From Phaeoceros laevis (Eukaryota > Anthocerotophyta > Anthocerotopsida > Notothyladales), in NCBI GenBank assembly GCA_049999765.1, contig JBNGIQ010009303.1, positions 179,550 to 243,549 on the forward strand: 64,000 nt of DNA. The letters run 5' to 3'. The notes beneath the pieces are model-generated. The model did not search any database. It was given only the letters and a program-made list of their open reading frames with translations, and was not told the origin of the DNA. Both the position numbers and the translations under genes were made by a program. The stretch's first letter is position 1. Each line of letters begins with the position of its first letter. Of this stretch, positions 44,991 to 58,027 are shown one piece after another.

Positions 44991-46300
44991 TATGTGATAT
45001 TAGGAACGTTAAAGCAATGCCCAACTCTACCAATTGGTAAAATTGGTCCTTTAAGGGTTAATAGCATCACACACACATACACATTTGATACTTATGCTAT
45101 AAGCTATTTGAGCCAACTTTTTTGAATGAATGAGCTTGACTCTGCTTGAGCCTTGAGGCTTTTGACCCAGGAAGTGACCAAAAGCAAGCTCAATTCTAGG
45201 GCTAAAACAAATCAAATAAATTTATCCATGTGGTAGATGTCAAGCTAGGTAGGTCTGCAAAATAGATGTAGACTAGAGGTAGGCAATTATTGCCTCATTG
45301 CATGTTAGGTGTCGGATCGTGACGATTGATAGTTGCTAAGCTAGGTTGGGTCATATGATGTTTGAGAGTGTTGTCTAGGCATGAGCATTCATGTGTTGCC
45401 TAGTGGTACACAAGAGGTTGATGCCCTGCTGCATCTTGGGAACCCAATGTGTGTGAACGTGACTTTTGACAAGTTTTTGCCTCGGAGCTTTCTTGTGCTC
45501 TATTGCACAACTCAATTTCATTGACTTGAAGTTTGCAGTTTGTGTTTTTGCACTTTGTCAGAGTCTGATCCTCTTTGGTCGATTGGAGGCCGTTAGCTCA
45601 ATTCTTGATCCTGGCGGTCCGAACCAGCATGAAGCTTAAAGGGCACTTTCTACATCTCTTGGATCACTTGCACACAAGCACTTGGGGTGGAGAATATAAT
45701 TAATATATCTAGGGCCATATAAAAAAATAGATATATGTAAAAAGCTCAAGAATACAAAAAGAAAGCCAATACCACCAGATTAGTACGCTTTAATTCATTC
45801 ATTTATTCACCATACTGGCCATACTAGGTACCCACTCAATAGGCTAGAGTCGCTAGACTACTTGTGCCAAGTGTCTTGAATGAGCTAGCTTGAGGCTACT
45901 TTGACCAAGTAACTCACCAAGTAGCTAGTTAATTTAATTCATCGTTCACTAAAAGCGGCATACCTGCTGCGCACCGCAACTCGACAAACGTTTCCAAACC
46001 AGCGAATATGCAAACTACCCACGAATATCGAACGTAAAACGTTTGCCTCCCGCACCTATGCCCCTGACGCAATGACCTTGCCTTACTAGGCGGGACCAAT
46101 ACATCAACCCTTTCCTTTCCTTGGCTTTTACCCAAAGGTAGAATATATCCTTTCCCTTACAGCGACAAGGTTGTACTCGGAAGTTCGACGAGAGCTTCGT
46201 GAACCTGTTCAAACATTTCAGTGTCGCTCTGAAAGCAGTAGCGGGTACTGTGCAGTGGTAGCGTGCACCAACTCCCACACTTGGGGGAGGGCCTGTGCTC

Positions 46301-47605
46301 ATGGGGAGCGCAGAGGTTCTTATGCTCGAGGACTCTCGCCGCTCTGAGGGTCAATGGCGTCACGGTGTGGTGAACGGCTCGTTGGACGCCCTGCCCTACA
46401 TCGATGATGATTATGCAGATGAGGAGACCAGATTGACAGTGGACAAGTTGATAGAAGAAGAAATGAAAGCCAGTTCCCGGCGACCATCCGACTTTTTGGC
46501 TGAGCTTCCTCCTGCTCCAAGTTTTGATACACTGGTAATGCTTTTGCTAGAACCTTGGAATGTCTTCTGCATATGTCTGATTCAAGCTCAACATTCTCTC
46601 AATCTGCTCCTGTCTCGACGCTCGCCCCGACTGCCCTATGTTTTTTCTGTGTCGGTGCCTCCCGGAGCCTAGGGCTTTCTTTGGGGTTCTGGACTAACGC
46701 CGATAATTTACTGTTACTCCTGTATCAGAGCTGCCCAATGCTTTCGAAGGAGCTCGATCGAGTACGTGCAGGCAAGCCACCTATTACCATAGACATGACT
46801 CGCTATGGACTGGAAGCACCTCTTGCAACCAAACGAAATGACCCGAGCGCCTGGAAGCACGCATTGAGTAATGCTCATAGTCAGCTGCAGCATCAGTCTC
46901 TTAGGTTAAATGTTTCCCACAACTTTGTTTTTGTTGATTTTTGGTACTTTGACCACTTGGACTCAACTAACGCATTGTCAGGGATGTCAACCAGATTAGA
47001 GAATTTGGAGTTGATGCTCAAGCATGGCGCGAATGCATGGAAAGCACATAATCAACATCTAGAAGCGTTTCTTGCAAGGTGATTGTGATTCAGACCTTTT
47101 GTTCATCTGAATGGAATGCAGTGCGTAATGTGAACCTTCTCTATCGCTCACCTTTTAGTTATGTCAAGCAGGACCAGAGTATCCAGATGAAACAAGCTTG
47201 TACAGCTTAGCACATTTCTTTAAAGTAGTGGTTTTGACACCGCAGGATGCAGGCCACTGTAAGAACTCATGGGCGCAACATTGAGAGTTTGAATAGGGAA
47301 CGAAAGCTGAATCAGGTATATGACTCAAGAAATTGGATTGGGGCCTTCATGGACACAAGAAGTTGTCAAGTGCTGCCATTTTCAACTTGTTGTCGTAAAA
47401 GCCTCGGTATATATATGAGGAGCATTGACTCAGTCTGATTGTCGTTGTACAGCAAGCTGCGGCAGCAGAACTGGCTGTTCTAGATGCTCAGTGGAGAGAG
47501 CTGAGTAAGAAAGCATTGGAAATGGAGGTGGCATGTACAGCGCTGGAGCTTGAAGTCGAGGGTCTACGGGAGGAAGCATCTACCAAGGCAAAGGCACACA
47601 CTTGA
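46301..47605 (+). CDS. MOS4: SPF27/BCAS2-type pre-mRNA splicing factor (MOS4 homologue)
   Basis: Five exons: 46301-46534, 46729-46904, 46995-47078, 47246-47315 and 47453-47605. They total 717 nt and encode 238 aa. SPF27 is a core subunit of the PRP19/NineTeen complex, which activates the spliceosome; the Arabidopsis form (MOS4) is also needed for innate immunity in the MOS4-associated complex. Signature segments in order are DALPYIDDDYADEE, KASSRRPSDFLAELPPAPSF, PMLSKELDRVRAGKPP, ATKRNDPSAWKHAL, RLENLELMLKHGANAWKAHN, LNRERKLNQ, and a C-terminal helix (LDAQWRELSKKALEMEVACT). ATG 46301 (MGSAEVLMLEDS) is the first in frame. All phases fit. The acceptor of exon 3 was chosen at 46995 because it alone keeps the LENLELM frame. 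Confidence 0.93.
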
Positions 47606-50491
47606 CTCTCTCTGATGCTGAAGAGGAGTTGAAAGAGACGCAGAAGGACCAGGCCGGCATTGCCTAGCCTGCCATTGCAGGTGACCTCAGAACTCTCTGT
47701 GCCGAGGGTTGTTTCTAAGGTTTGAATCTGGGGAGGCCGGTTCAAGGGTTGGAGAAGCAGTGTAGCAGGCTGGACGTTTTGGGGAGCCGTAAGGCACCCT
47801 AAAAGTAAGCTTCTCTGGTGTGCAGCTGGCTGCATCAAGTTTTCCCATTTGGCTATCAGGTCCCTTCCATGTGATATATCCAGCCCTGTGTTATCGCATT
47901 TATGGTCCTCTGCAGTGTCAAGGGTCCTTTTAATGACGCCATAGTTAGTTGTTGCAGACTGGCTTGGCTGCAGTGCTTCTATTCTTCAGTGCTATGGGTG
48001 TCTCCAGGTGGAGGTTGGCCTGCGCTCCTGTCTTTAGTTGTTTCTGGGCAGCATGTTTGAATGCAATTGTTTTTGCCCTAACGGCCTAGGACACACTGGA
48101 CATTTACTATTCACTAGACCTTGCAGAGTCCCTGCTTCAGGCTCTTCCCAGCCGAGCTTTTGCACTTTGGCAGGACATTTTGGATGCACTCACAGTACAG
48201 ACAGTAGAAAGAACTTGCGTGTGGGAAATGTTTTGCTGCTCTCTCGCATCCTTAATGAAGCCGCTTGCTTAAACTAATGTTGGAGGCAACTTTGTTCTGC
48301 AAGCAAAACTCATGATATGATGACAAGACACATCCAGGAGGGGAGGATCTTTCTGTGTATCTCGGTATCCGGCACCGAAGATTGGTATGAGCACCGAGTA
48401 GACTTCCTTCCACTGAGTTCAGATTGAAAGTCAAGGGTCCAAGACGGCTTTTACTCCTGGCAGGGGCTCGTTATCGGTGGTTCTTAGCACAGACTCTTGA
48501 AGTTGACATTAGCAGGATGAGGTGGATTGGTTTGCGTGAATGCTGTCCACCTAACGTCGTGATGGCCCATGAGAATCTCGTTGTGGTAGTGTGAATGTAC
48601 ATCAGAGGCACAAGGGCATCATCAGGTGCGACATGTGCCATTTATGAATAATGGCCCCTCCACGCGATGCCGGGCGGGTACCCAAGCCCCATCTGAGCAG
48701 TCCATCTCAACCATCACCACATGCCCCTGGCCAGGCACTTGATTGCTGACGGTGGAAGTCATGTCGCGACGAGGCAGGCCAGGTAAGAGATTCGAACCCG
48801 GGCCTGCAAACCTGCGGGCTCGAGCGCAACCCGGCACGCTACATCGTCACGAATCCCCTCCCGTCCCTGCTGTCACTTCCCGCACCGTAGAGCCCTGTCT
48901 TAATCAGTCCGTATGCCTGTCTTAATCAGGACAGCCGCCTGGCCAATTCCCAAAGAGACATGATGGTCAAGGTTTGTGGAGACAAAGAGTGCGGTTTGAT
49001 GAAACTTTGAAAAGTTGCTAAAAAGGGGTTTCCATGTCTGACAAGACGGGCATTGGTTCGATGCGACCCACATGCGGCCATGTGAATAATGGCAGTGGCG
49101 AATTGGGAAATGGGTTCAAAAGGGAGCCGCGCTTTTCCCGAATTTAATAAATAGTATCCGTTCTCGGAGACCAGCACCGGCTGGTGGGCTGGGTGTGGTA
49201 CCGGCACGACACGGTCGTAGCCGGGAAGCCGGGATCCCTTGTCCGAAGTCTGACATGGATCTACCAGCGTTTCTACAGTGTGGTGACCGCTTGACCCGGT
49301 TCCGTCGGCCGTATATCCGACTTGACGTCACGCGTGTCACGAACGTTTTAGTTTCCACCTACTCCATACGGCGTGAATTTCAGCCGGTTTTGTTACCCGG
49401 CCACCAGCCTATCGTTGTCCGTGCATCTCGGGGCGATGAGCCTCTCACAGAGTCGGAAGAGCGTAGGGGAGCGCGGCTATGGCGGGCGAGCTGGGCATCG
49501 TGTCCGCATGCCAGCCGGGGCTGTCCCCCGCTGCTGCCGTAGACTACCTCCGTCCTGCTGCTTTTGAGCATCGCATCCGGGCACTGTAACGTGCGTGCCC
49601 TGTGCGCTCTCTCTCCAGAGCCTGTGCTGCGGCACTGTTGCTCCCTGCCTGTCCGTCTGCTCCTTCCCGCAGCCGTAGGCTCGGTCTGGGGCTTCCTCGG
49701 GCGTTAGTGTGCATGCGTTGCCTCGTTTTCTCCAGCTTTGGGTTCGTGTTAGCGTCGGATCTCGGAATGCTAGTGTCTCCAAGCCGGCATTTGCAGCCCG
49801 CAGCTCCCGGCTTGCTTGCTTTCATTGGCATTGGTTCTGGAGCGGAAGCGGATTGAGCAGCGCAGGTGATCTGTTTTCTGCGGGGGCTGGCACTGCTTGC
49901 TTGAGCCGTCTCGAGTGCGCAGCTGGAGTTTGACGCATGCAAGATGAGAGATCACGACGTTTGGGAGGAGTGGACTGCGACACCTACGTCCCAGTAAAGG
50001 AGTATGCTGGTAGCTTCCCGAGCGTGGCTGCCATGTAAATCGCACTCCTGAGCTAGTTGCTAGCTGCTCCCTCAAGCGTGTGAGGTCCGTTCCTCTTATC
50101 CTTACCGTGTGCCTGCGGCATAGCGGGCCTGGTGCCAATTCATTTAGACACTCTTTTCCTCCTCCTTTGTGCGACAGTGCCTATCTGTTGTGGTTCGTTT
50201 CAGCACGGCTGTATCTGGGTTTCAAGTAGGGGCATTGATATTTCAGCTTCAAGTGCAGCTTGCTTGGGTTGTCTTACCGTGTATCCTTTGCTCTCTACTC
50301 GACGTTGAGATCGTAGGTAGCTGGGTTTGTTGCATTTTGTTGATGTCTGTTATCTGTGCTTTCATGTTTGTATCCTGTGGGTTTGTTTGGGAACTTGGTC
50401 TTTGCCCTGAAGAAGGAATGGTTCTTGGATGCGCTAGTGACCGGGACCTGTTTGCGTGCGTCTTGCAACACGGCAGAGTGTAGTTTCCACA
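47606..50491. other. SPF27 3' UTR, unassigned DNA, and long leader of IQD gene
   Basis: No gene is recognised in 2.9 kb. Overlapping frames at 49195-49942 on both strands are GC-rich but match nothing. The stretch from about 49600 to 50491 (pyrimidine-rich, ending in TTTCCACA before the ATG) is probably a long 5' UTR, likely with a UTR intron. ATTCGAACCCGGG near 48789 resembles a tRNA T-arm but does not fold into a tRNA. Confidence 0.35.
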
Positions 50492-52921
50492 ATGGGAAAA
50501 ACTGGGAAGTTTTTCAGTGCTGTGAAGAAGGCTTTTAGGTCACCAGGCAAGGAGTCGCCATCTAAGGAGCCTGAGAAGACTCCAACGAAGGATGTCGACA
50601 GAGAGGAGGTGCGAAAGGAACCATCGCCAGCGGTTAGTGACGTGTTACCCTGGAGAAACTTCTTAACACCTCCTTTGAGCACTCAACATCTCCTTTGATT
50701 TGGTTCCCAGGTTGCTTGCCACAATCTGTTTGGGATACTGTACAGTTGAACCATAAAAGATTTTTCTGCTCCAGTGTTTGTATCAGATCTTAGCTTTGTC
50801 TCGGTCTTTTGCAGAAGAAACAGAGTAAAGACAAGCGTAGGTGGAGCTTTGGGAAGGCAGGTCCAGGTGAAGGGCCACGAGAATCCAAGGCCCTGCCTTC
50901 TTCTGAGAAGGGGCTTGCACGTTCTGAGGAGGAGCAAAGCAAGCATGCCCTTGCAGTCGCTGCTGCTACAGCTGCTGCAGCCGAAGCGGCAGTAGCTGCT
51001 GCACAAGCTGCTGCTGTGGTTGTGCGTTTGACAGGAGCTGGGCGCAACTCTTTCTATGGTTCTACCTCACGTGAGGAATTGGCAGCCATCAGGATACAGA
51101 CTGCATTTCGTGGTTACCTGGTGGGGATTCTTTCTGTCATTGCTTTGCTTGTGATCTTTGAGTCCTCATGATTGTGCCTTGGTGGCATGTCCTCACTGTT
51201 TCCCTTTTGAACAGGCTCGTCGAGCATTGAGAGCCCTCAAAGGCCTTGTCAGACTGCAGGCTCTAGTTCGAGGGCACACTGTACGTCGGCAGGCTACTAT
51301 CACTCTGCGCTGTATGCAGGCTTTGGTCAGAGTTCAAGCTAGGGTCAGGGCCAGAAGAGTTCGGATGTCGGAAGAGGGCCAGGCTGTGCAAAGACAGATT
51401 CGTCAAAGACGGCAGGCGGATGCGAGGCCTCGGAGGTCTTTTGCGAACAATGACGCTAGCCCTTTCAAGGGAGTGATACATGCAGATCTTGTGTCTGGTG
51501 ACGATTCCAGTTATGCAGAAAATGGTGTTGCAGGAGGAGCTTCTCTCAGGAACTACTCTCGAGTAAGCTTTCTTTACTCCTGATGTGGATATGGATGGTT
51601 GTTAGGGTACAGTTCGGGTATGGCGGTGCTGGAAGAGATGCTGAACTGTTTGTGTTCAGAGTCTGTTTCTTGTGATATTTAAGAATATCCTGCACCCTAC
51701 ATTAGTCAAAGCTGATTGCACTTGTTAGAAGTTTTCTTCCAGTGACTTCTATGGTAATCGTTGGCCTGCAGTCTGATGGGTCATATCAGGATGGCTGGAA
51801 TGACAGTGTAAGGACAGTGCAAGAACTACAAGTCAAGCAGCTCACCAAACAGGAGGCCGCACTGAAGCGGGAAAGAGCCCTGGCATACGCGTTTTCCCAT
51901 CAAGTATGTCTGACTTGCCCTGTTTCCCACATTACGGAGAATACTAGATGTGTTCAACAGAATTGATAGCAATGTAGAAGTAGTTTCAACAGCAGCTTAT
52001 TAGTGGGTTTCTGATCTGCAGCTGTGGAGATCGACATCAAAACCATCACAACTGTACATTGATTGTGAGCCTGACAAGCCTCACTGGGGGTGGAGCTGGC
52101 TTGAGCGATGGATGGCTGCTCGACCGTGGGAGAACCGTATGTTTGACACAGCTTCTAAGGATGTGGAGACGTCTTCAGTGAAAAGTGCCGAGGATAGCGT
52201 CTCAAAGATAGTGGAGGTTGATCCAGGGCGGCAGAATTCCAAGCGGCGTGCATCTCCTGTTCCTCAGCCACCACCATCTTCAGGACCAGCAATGGCAGCT
52301 GTATCAAATGGAGCGGCTACCTATCACAGGCCGGCGAGTCCAATATCACATTCACCAGTTACACCACCTCCACTCCAGAAGGCAACGGCCCCACCGAGGT
52401 CTGCTAGCCCTCGTGGTCAGCCGCATGCACACATATTCTCACTGCCGATTCCAGATGATGACCATGATCTTTCTAGTGTGCTGTCCACCACAAGAAGCTC
52501 CCTGAGTCTGCTGTCGGATCGACCCAAGTTTGGGGCGAGGTACAGCACTGCAGGTTCAATAAGGGACGATGAGAGTTTGGCCAGTTCTCCATCAGTCCCG
52601 AATTACATGACTATCACCCAGTCGGCGAGAGCTAAGGTCCGCTCTCACAGTACTCCTAAGCAGAGGCCCGACACACCAGAGAAGGAGATGCCTGGATCTG
52701 CAAAGAAGAGACTGTCATTTCCTACTGTGGACACGCTGTTGTCCAGCTCGGGGCCAATGCGTCAATCCAGGTCTTCCGGTTACTCTCAAAGGAGTCCCAG
52801 CTTGAGGAGTATTCCAGGGCCGATCAAGACCGACAGATCCCTGACTTCATTGAAGCTGGATGGCAACGGGGAGAGCACCCCAGGAGCAAACGGAGCATTC
52901 TTAAGGCAGCCTTTTAGGTAG
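50492..52921 (+). CDS. IQD: IQ67-domain (IQD) calmodulin-binding scaffold protein
   Basis: Five exons: 50492-50632, 50815-51120, 51215-51562, 51772-51903 and 52022-52921. They total 1827 nt and encode 608 aa. IQD proteins are plant-specific calmodulin-binding scaffolds that associate with microtubules and the plasma membrane and shape cells. The protein starts [15 protein letters not shown], typical of the family, followed by [16 protein letters not shown] and an alanine-rich helix. The IQ67 region spans exons 2-3 ([59 protein letters not shown]), with three IQ motifs and the conserved phase-0 intron inside the domain. Later come [18 protein letters not shown] and a Ser/Pro-rich tail containing the DUF4005 segment ([20 protein letters not shown]). 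All introns are phase 0, as is usual in IQD genes. Confidence 0.95.
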
Positions 52922-54601
52922 GTGTCACCGTCATGGGGATTTTCTGCAATTCTCAACGAAGGATGTAGTCTTGCCACTGTTCTTCCTGGCCCCAATGTGG
53001 TAGTGAGTCTTTCGTCATTCTTGTAATATTACCTGTAGTACCCCTCCCTCCATGGCAGGAAACCCTGGTAAACAGATAGCCACGCACCTTGGACAGATTC
53101 TCAATTTGTTTCCTCTGTAGCAGCGTGTGCAGACATGCAGCAGTCTGCTTCCTCGGGCGCCAGGTCTCACCTGCAGATACCCGAATGTGTGATTCTTAGT
53201 AGATGTCCAGCATCTTTTGTGAGTGCATATCTTAGGGCCTTGACAGTATCGGTTCATTTTTGTTGAGTGTAACGAATCCTGTTGACAACCAGGCATACCT
53301 CCTCGGACCCCACTCTGCGCAGGTTCTAACAAGAAAAGGGGATTCACAGAGAATATAGCAAGCAATCACGTCTTCTTGTCGAATGGAGTGAGGGTATCTT
53401 TCATGCCTCACTCATCACTGAGCCCAAAACCTTTGTGCCCTCTCAGAACCCAAAGTTTTCCGACGTTGCAGAAGTGCCTCCCTCTCTTTCAGATGAACGC
53501 CACTAACCTGTGGTGCCAAACCGTGACAAGAGGCACGGATGCAAGAACAATATCGAACGTGACAGTAATGGTGGTCTGATTATGTATTCCAAGCTTGTTG
53601 AGCAACTTGTATGTTGAAATTTGAGAGCTTGCACAGAGCTCCACTCGGTTCTCTGTGTAGTGTAGATACAGTGCTGTAGTGGCAGTTGGACACATCCCCG
53701 ACCGCACCATGTGGCGTATTCCTAGAAATATCCAAGCGGGGAGCTGCCCAGCCAGGCATGTCGTCCACGACTCGAAACGTGTAGCAGCCTAGTCAGCAGC
53801 GAGGACGTGGACGTAATGACCACGCCCCTCAGGTTTCCCGGCACGCGTTATAATGGCGTTAGGTTATAATAATGCCCTCGTCTTCGCCAGGCTCGGGGAC
53901 ACTCGCCACTTTCGCTTGCCACCTGTCACGTACTAGGTCCCTTCAAACTTGAAAGTGCGGTTGATCACCTTCCCCTCCTCGGCGATTCCGGTATCGCCGG
54001 CGTTGGACAACTTTAGGCGGGGGTGTGCTGGCCCTTGCCGCACCGCACTTTTAAAAGGACCGGTGTGGGTGGCTTTAGCGTTTCGCCGCTTCGCGTGACC
54101 GAGGCAATGCTGTGGATTCCGGACCTGCGTGTCAAGCGCCCGAGCTGATTCCTCTCTCCAGTCGTCGGTGACAGCTTTCGGTCGCGGGGCATCCGATCGC
54201 ACGGAAATTTCCGTAGGCTAGTCTTTCGTTGATCGGTTCTTGCCGCCCTTGCCGCCCTGTTGTGCTCTTTGTGGCGGCGCCTCTATTATTTGTGCTGTCT
54301 CAGATCCTTTCCTCCATCCTCTTGTGCTATAGCGCGGTGATCTCGGACTCGCATTTGGTCATTGTGTGTTGCTTGCGGCTGCGGGCGCAATTGCGAGAGA
54401 TCTTGGATACTGGAGTGGAGGGGTCCTTGTCAAATTCCAGGCTGCCTTGAGCCTTTAGAAGGCGGTGAGTCAAAGCTGGTTGGTTGGAGGGTGCAGGTGG
54501 CCTCAGAACTGCAACGGTCCTCTGTAATCTGCTTGCAATTGTCTCGAGTTTTTGCGGTGGTGGAGGAGGAAGGGGCAGCCCGACATTTTGCAAAAAGAAA
54601 G
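52922..54601. other. IQD 3' UTR, unassigned DNA, and leader of SEP2-like gene
   Basis: No coding resemblance. The frame from 54362 into the SEP2-like gene is open but begins with TTG, so it is read as 5' UTR. Confidence 0.4.
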
Positions 54602-55739
54602 ATGGAGGCGCTTTTGAACTCATCGCGTGTCGGCCAGAGCTGGCAACCTGCTGGGGGCGTTGGTGCCTTGCCGGATCAGACGGTTTGGCTGGTCCCTCTG
54701 CCCGGTAGAAAGGTTAGGAAGTCCGTAGATCTATTGAGCGTGTCCTGTCGGGCTGGGGAGGAGTCCGTAAAGGGGGGTAAGGTGTTCAAATCTGCTGTGG
54801 AGAGGTCCCTGCGACAGAAGGAGGCCGCCAATTTGATGTCTGAAGCCGCCGGTAGGGACGCATCCTCGGCAGCGGATGTCGACGTCTCCCTGTTTAGGTT
54901 GACGGACACGGACTTCCTTGAGTTTGTAGACTTCGAATTGAGGACATCTGGTAATCTGAGCTTGACATCAGGCAAGAAGAGAGACACGCCAATTTTGCCA
55001 CCAAAGCTCTGTACTCTCAGGGCTTTTGGTGGAGGAGAGGGGGTTATGAAGGCCAATCCTGATCCAAAGTCGGTCTATGAACTTCTGGTAGCTAATATCG
55101 AGGCGTCAGCGCAAGTTCGAAATTTTGAAACTCTGTCAGGAAGACTTGCGATGGTGAGTTGCAGCCTCATTCTTATCTGTTTGTTGAGTGTCAAGGACAG
55201 CTCTCTGCCGTGTGTCTAGTATGGCCTAGTTCATATTGCTTTCTGGGAAAAGTTGAGCTTATGTTCTGGCACATATTGTGTGAACTGGGTCTTAATACAA
55301 CGTCCCTGATATGGCATTAGATTGAGAATGTGGATGGTTGTTGTTAAACTGGTACATCTACCTCTTTTTTAAATTAAAGAATGCTTGGGAGCATTTGTGT
55401 CGGACACTGAGAAGAAGAGGGGCAATTTGTTATGGTAGCACAGCTAGCTATCAACTGATTTCTGCCCGTTTTCTTTGACCTCAGATGGCATTTTTCATCG
55501 CCATAGGTGTGGAGTTTCTGACAGGGAACAGTATCTTTAGAGGCGTTGATGTACAGCAGCTTTTAGGTGTTGCTGCCCTTTGTGGGGCGGCAACAGTGTC
55601 TGCAGCTGGGTTTGCCTTCGCATGGAGAGTCAAAGGCCATGTTGCATCACTGCTGTCCAAGGGTTGTCAGAATATGGTGGACTCAGCAATCGACAAGGTG
55701 GTTGACGGCCTATTCTTTGATGAGAAGACATTCCAGTGA
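54602..55739 (+). CDS. SEP2: SEP2-like stress-enhanced LHC-family protein, plastid
   Basis: Two exons, 54602-55153 and 55485-55739, encode 268 aa. SEP2 belongs to the two-helix light-harvesting-like proteins of thylakoids induced by high light. The N-terminal 120 residues include a basic transit peptide and a longer stretch than in Arabidopsis SEP2. The conserved part is ILPPKLCTLRAFG, then helix 1 with the chlorophyll-binding motif (FETLSGRLAMMAFFIAIGVE FLTGNSIF; E-x3-GR-xAM), a second helix (LLGVAALCGAATVSAAGFAF) and the end motif NMVDSAIDKVVDGLFFDEK, which matches SEP2. The intron lies directly after GRLAM, in phase 0. AATAAA at 56091 is a likely poly(A) signal. Confidence 0.88.
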
Positions 55740-57835
55740 GTTCCCCATACGGGGATGTTGGAGGTAGCGACCGAAGCCAGGTGCATGCCTTCAACTGGGA
55801 GCGGTTTGAGCCCTGCTTGTTGATGTAACAGCGAATATTTCGGCTAACTGGTTGCTGCATGTTGGCCATTTACTCCGTGCTTTCGGTGATGACATTGAGT
55901 TGTGTTCATCAAAGCCCGTCACAAGGATGACCCAAGTAGTGGTATCAACTATTAGAAAATGCCCCAACTGTAAATACTTGCTAGGCGACAATCTATTCTT
56001 CGAGTAGCCTGTAGCCAGGTTCTCCAGTGTTGTGCACTAGCCTCACCGGGCCAGTTCTGTGCACTGGCCCAGGTTTGCTCGTGTATATTGAATAAATGTA
56101 ATCTGTAGTGAATATGAAATATTTGAGTTGTGTCATTGTTTGGGCCATGTGTGGGACATTGTTCGTATCATAGAGTAGGCTAGACTAGATCGATTCTCGA
56201 TTGACTTATATAGTTTCAGTACAGTTACAGAACAGGAGATATCTCTAAAAAGTGCGTTCAGGAGGATTGTGTTGATGGTCCAGAAGTCCAGGAACCAGGT
56301 TACTTGAATACGATTTCGACTCTTCAGAATACTTCGTAGTATTTGTCAGTGCAAGATGCTCTTCAGCTCCGGAGGTCAGGAGAGCGAAGATCTGCGTGGG
56401 GAGACGTACCGCTTCCGGAAGGAGAAAGAGGAACTTGAGCTTGAAGGCGTTGGAGACTGCTCCTTTTTTTGGCAAGATACTAAGAATTTGCAGGTGCCAG
56501 GATGATGATAGGCTGCATTCGCTCACAGCAGGGCTGATAGGCCATTCGCAGACTTCCAGGAAGCCTGTTTGCGCAGCTCCTATATTGCAAACGTCGCTGG
56601 CATGGAGAGATCAAAGCCTACAAAGCCCATGACAAACAGCCCAATGAGCCTCTAGTTGGAATGCTTGCTGGAGTGTGAAGCTTCATGTAGAGGCTTGCTG
56701 CAGGAAGCTGGAAGTGGCTGGTGAAAAACGTTGGTGTAACTTAGTAGCTTGATGGAGGCGCCAGATTTTCATCCGCTTGATTTGGCCGTGTGAAGTCAGC
56801 TGAGCTCTCTGATGGAGGTCCAGTAAAACTGGCTGGCTCCAAGAACTATTTCAGCTCCAGAGTTCTGTGAATGACTGAGTGAATAGTTTTTGACGTGCGA
56901 GACGATTCGAAGTTGAGGACCAACTACACACGTGGACGCACAAGGTGAAAAACAAAACTTGCAGAGAAAAAGACTTCAGTATTGTCGAGAATCACCAGAC
57001 ATGAGAGGTGGATATCTAATGGGTTTGGGTCAGCACGACCAGCAAAATGCGAACAAGCCAGAGACTTCCTCCAAATGTTGCATCTGCATGCCATAAAAGA
57101 TTCAGGAATGCTTCCATTTGGCTCAAGCACCCCTGCTCTGCATGGCCTCCACCTCACCCACAGATCCTACCTGTAACATGGCTAGGGACCTTGAGATTCA
57201 ACCGTGGCTTTGCAAACTAACTCCAGCATGAGCAAGCAGCTTCCACTACCGGATCCGCGACTGCTGCTGTGGATACTGGCAGTCTTCCTAATGCCTTCTT
57301 GCTCAAGATGCTGCTAGTTTCCAAAGCCAGGGCTGTGGCGCATCCCATCTGCACCCACACCAGTACTAGTGGAAGACAGGTCTGAGGGACTTGGGGCTGG
57401 CTGGATCCGATGGACGGCTGCTTCAACAGACCACACTGTCAATTTCGTACTACCTTACCCACAGATCCTATTTGGAAACATGGCCACGAACCTTCATATT
57501 CAGCCCTGACTTTGGAGTTGGTTTCTACAGCAGAACTATCCGGAAAGCCATGGGTGCGGAGATAGTCCAGGTTGAGGAGAGGGCATCGACCACACTGCGA
57601 CTTGCATACCAGACTCAGCCATCGCAAGAAAACCTCGCGGCTTACCTTCAAGTGCTGTCCCCTCGTACTCAAAAAGTCGGTACTGCCTCAAGAATATCCT
57701 CCAAATGATGCGAGACGGTAGCTCTATCCGCCCCCCGCCTTCCAAAGAACTCCCGACCTTGAGGCGCCGTCGATCGGTACACTCCGGGCCTCTGAACCAA
57801 AACATACGAGTGATTCAAATATCAGGTCTCCGGAA
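55740..57835. other. unassigned intergenic DNA with a diverged direct repeat
   Basis: AATAAA at 56091-56096 probably ends the SEP2-like transcript. An imperfect direct repeat around ACCCACAGATCCTA occurs at 57156 and 57458 (about 60 bp of similarity each). No gene is recognised. Confidence 0.4.
56091..56096 (+). terminator. poly(A) signal of SEP2-like gene
   Basis: AATAAA, followed by TGTA, lies about 350 bases after the stop codon. Confidence 0.45.
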
Positions 57836-57907
57836 CGCCGTTGCCGGGGATCGAACCCGGGTCACCCGCGTGACAGGCGGGAATACTTACCACTATACTA
57901 CAACGAC
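57836..57907 (-). tRNA. trnD-GUC: tRNA-Asp (GUC)
   Basis: This 72-nt minus-strand gene folds as a cloverleaf. The acceptor stem is GTCGTTG/CAACGGC with discriminator G. The D-arm contains TAGTATAGTGGTAAGTA (A box), the anticodon loop is CTGTCAC with anticodon GTC, and the T-arm is GGTTCGATCC (B box). There is no intron. A CAA triplet abuts the 5' end, as is common for plant nuclear tRNA genes. The nearest downstream T4 run is some 35-40 nt away, so termination may be read-through. It is a normal cytosolic eukaryotic tRNA-Asp sequence. Confidence 0.95.
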
Positions 57908-58027
57908 TTGCAACTGTTATGAATTTTTAATCTATTTCTACAAAACAACAGAGACGGCAGGCCCAGCTGGCCAAAAAAAAAAGTATGGAATGGTCGGAAA
58001 CGTGGTTGTATTCATTTGTAAAGCTTG

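Larger units (their letters stand above)
43910..46300. other. AT-rich intergenic DNA containing a TIR element
   Basis: No genes are seen. A short direct repeat (GAGACCTATAT(T/C)GG) lies near 43987 and 44159. The TIR element at 44563-44990 is listed separately. 45000-45900 has no recognisable coding or repeat structure; the final 350 bases are the promoter and leader of the SPF27 gene. Confidence 0.5.

Noticed and set aside
48780-48850. tRNA-like ATTCGAACCCGGG
   Set aside because: The T-stem does not pair and no anticodon arm is present; only the T-loop motif resembles a tRNA.
49544-49942. 132-aa minus frame and overlapping plus frames
   Set aside because: GC-rich open stretches on both strands in the IQD leader; no motifs.
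54362-54601. N-terminal extension of the SEP2-like frame
   Set aside because: Begins with TTG; the first ATG is 54602.
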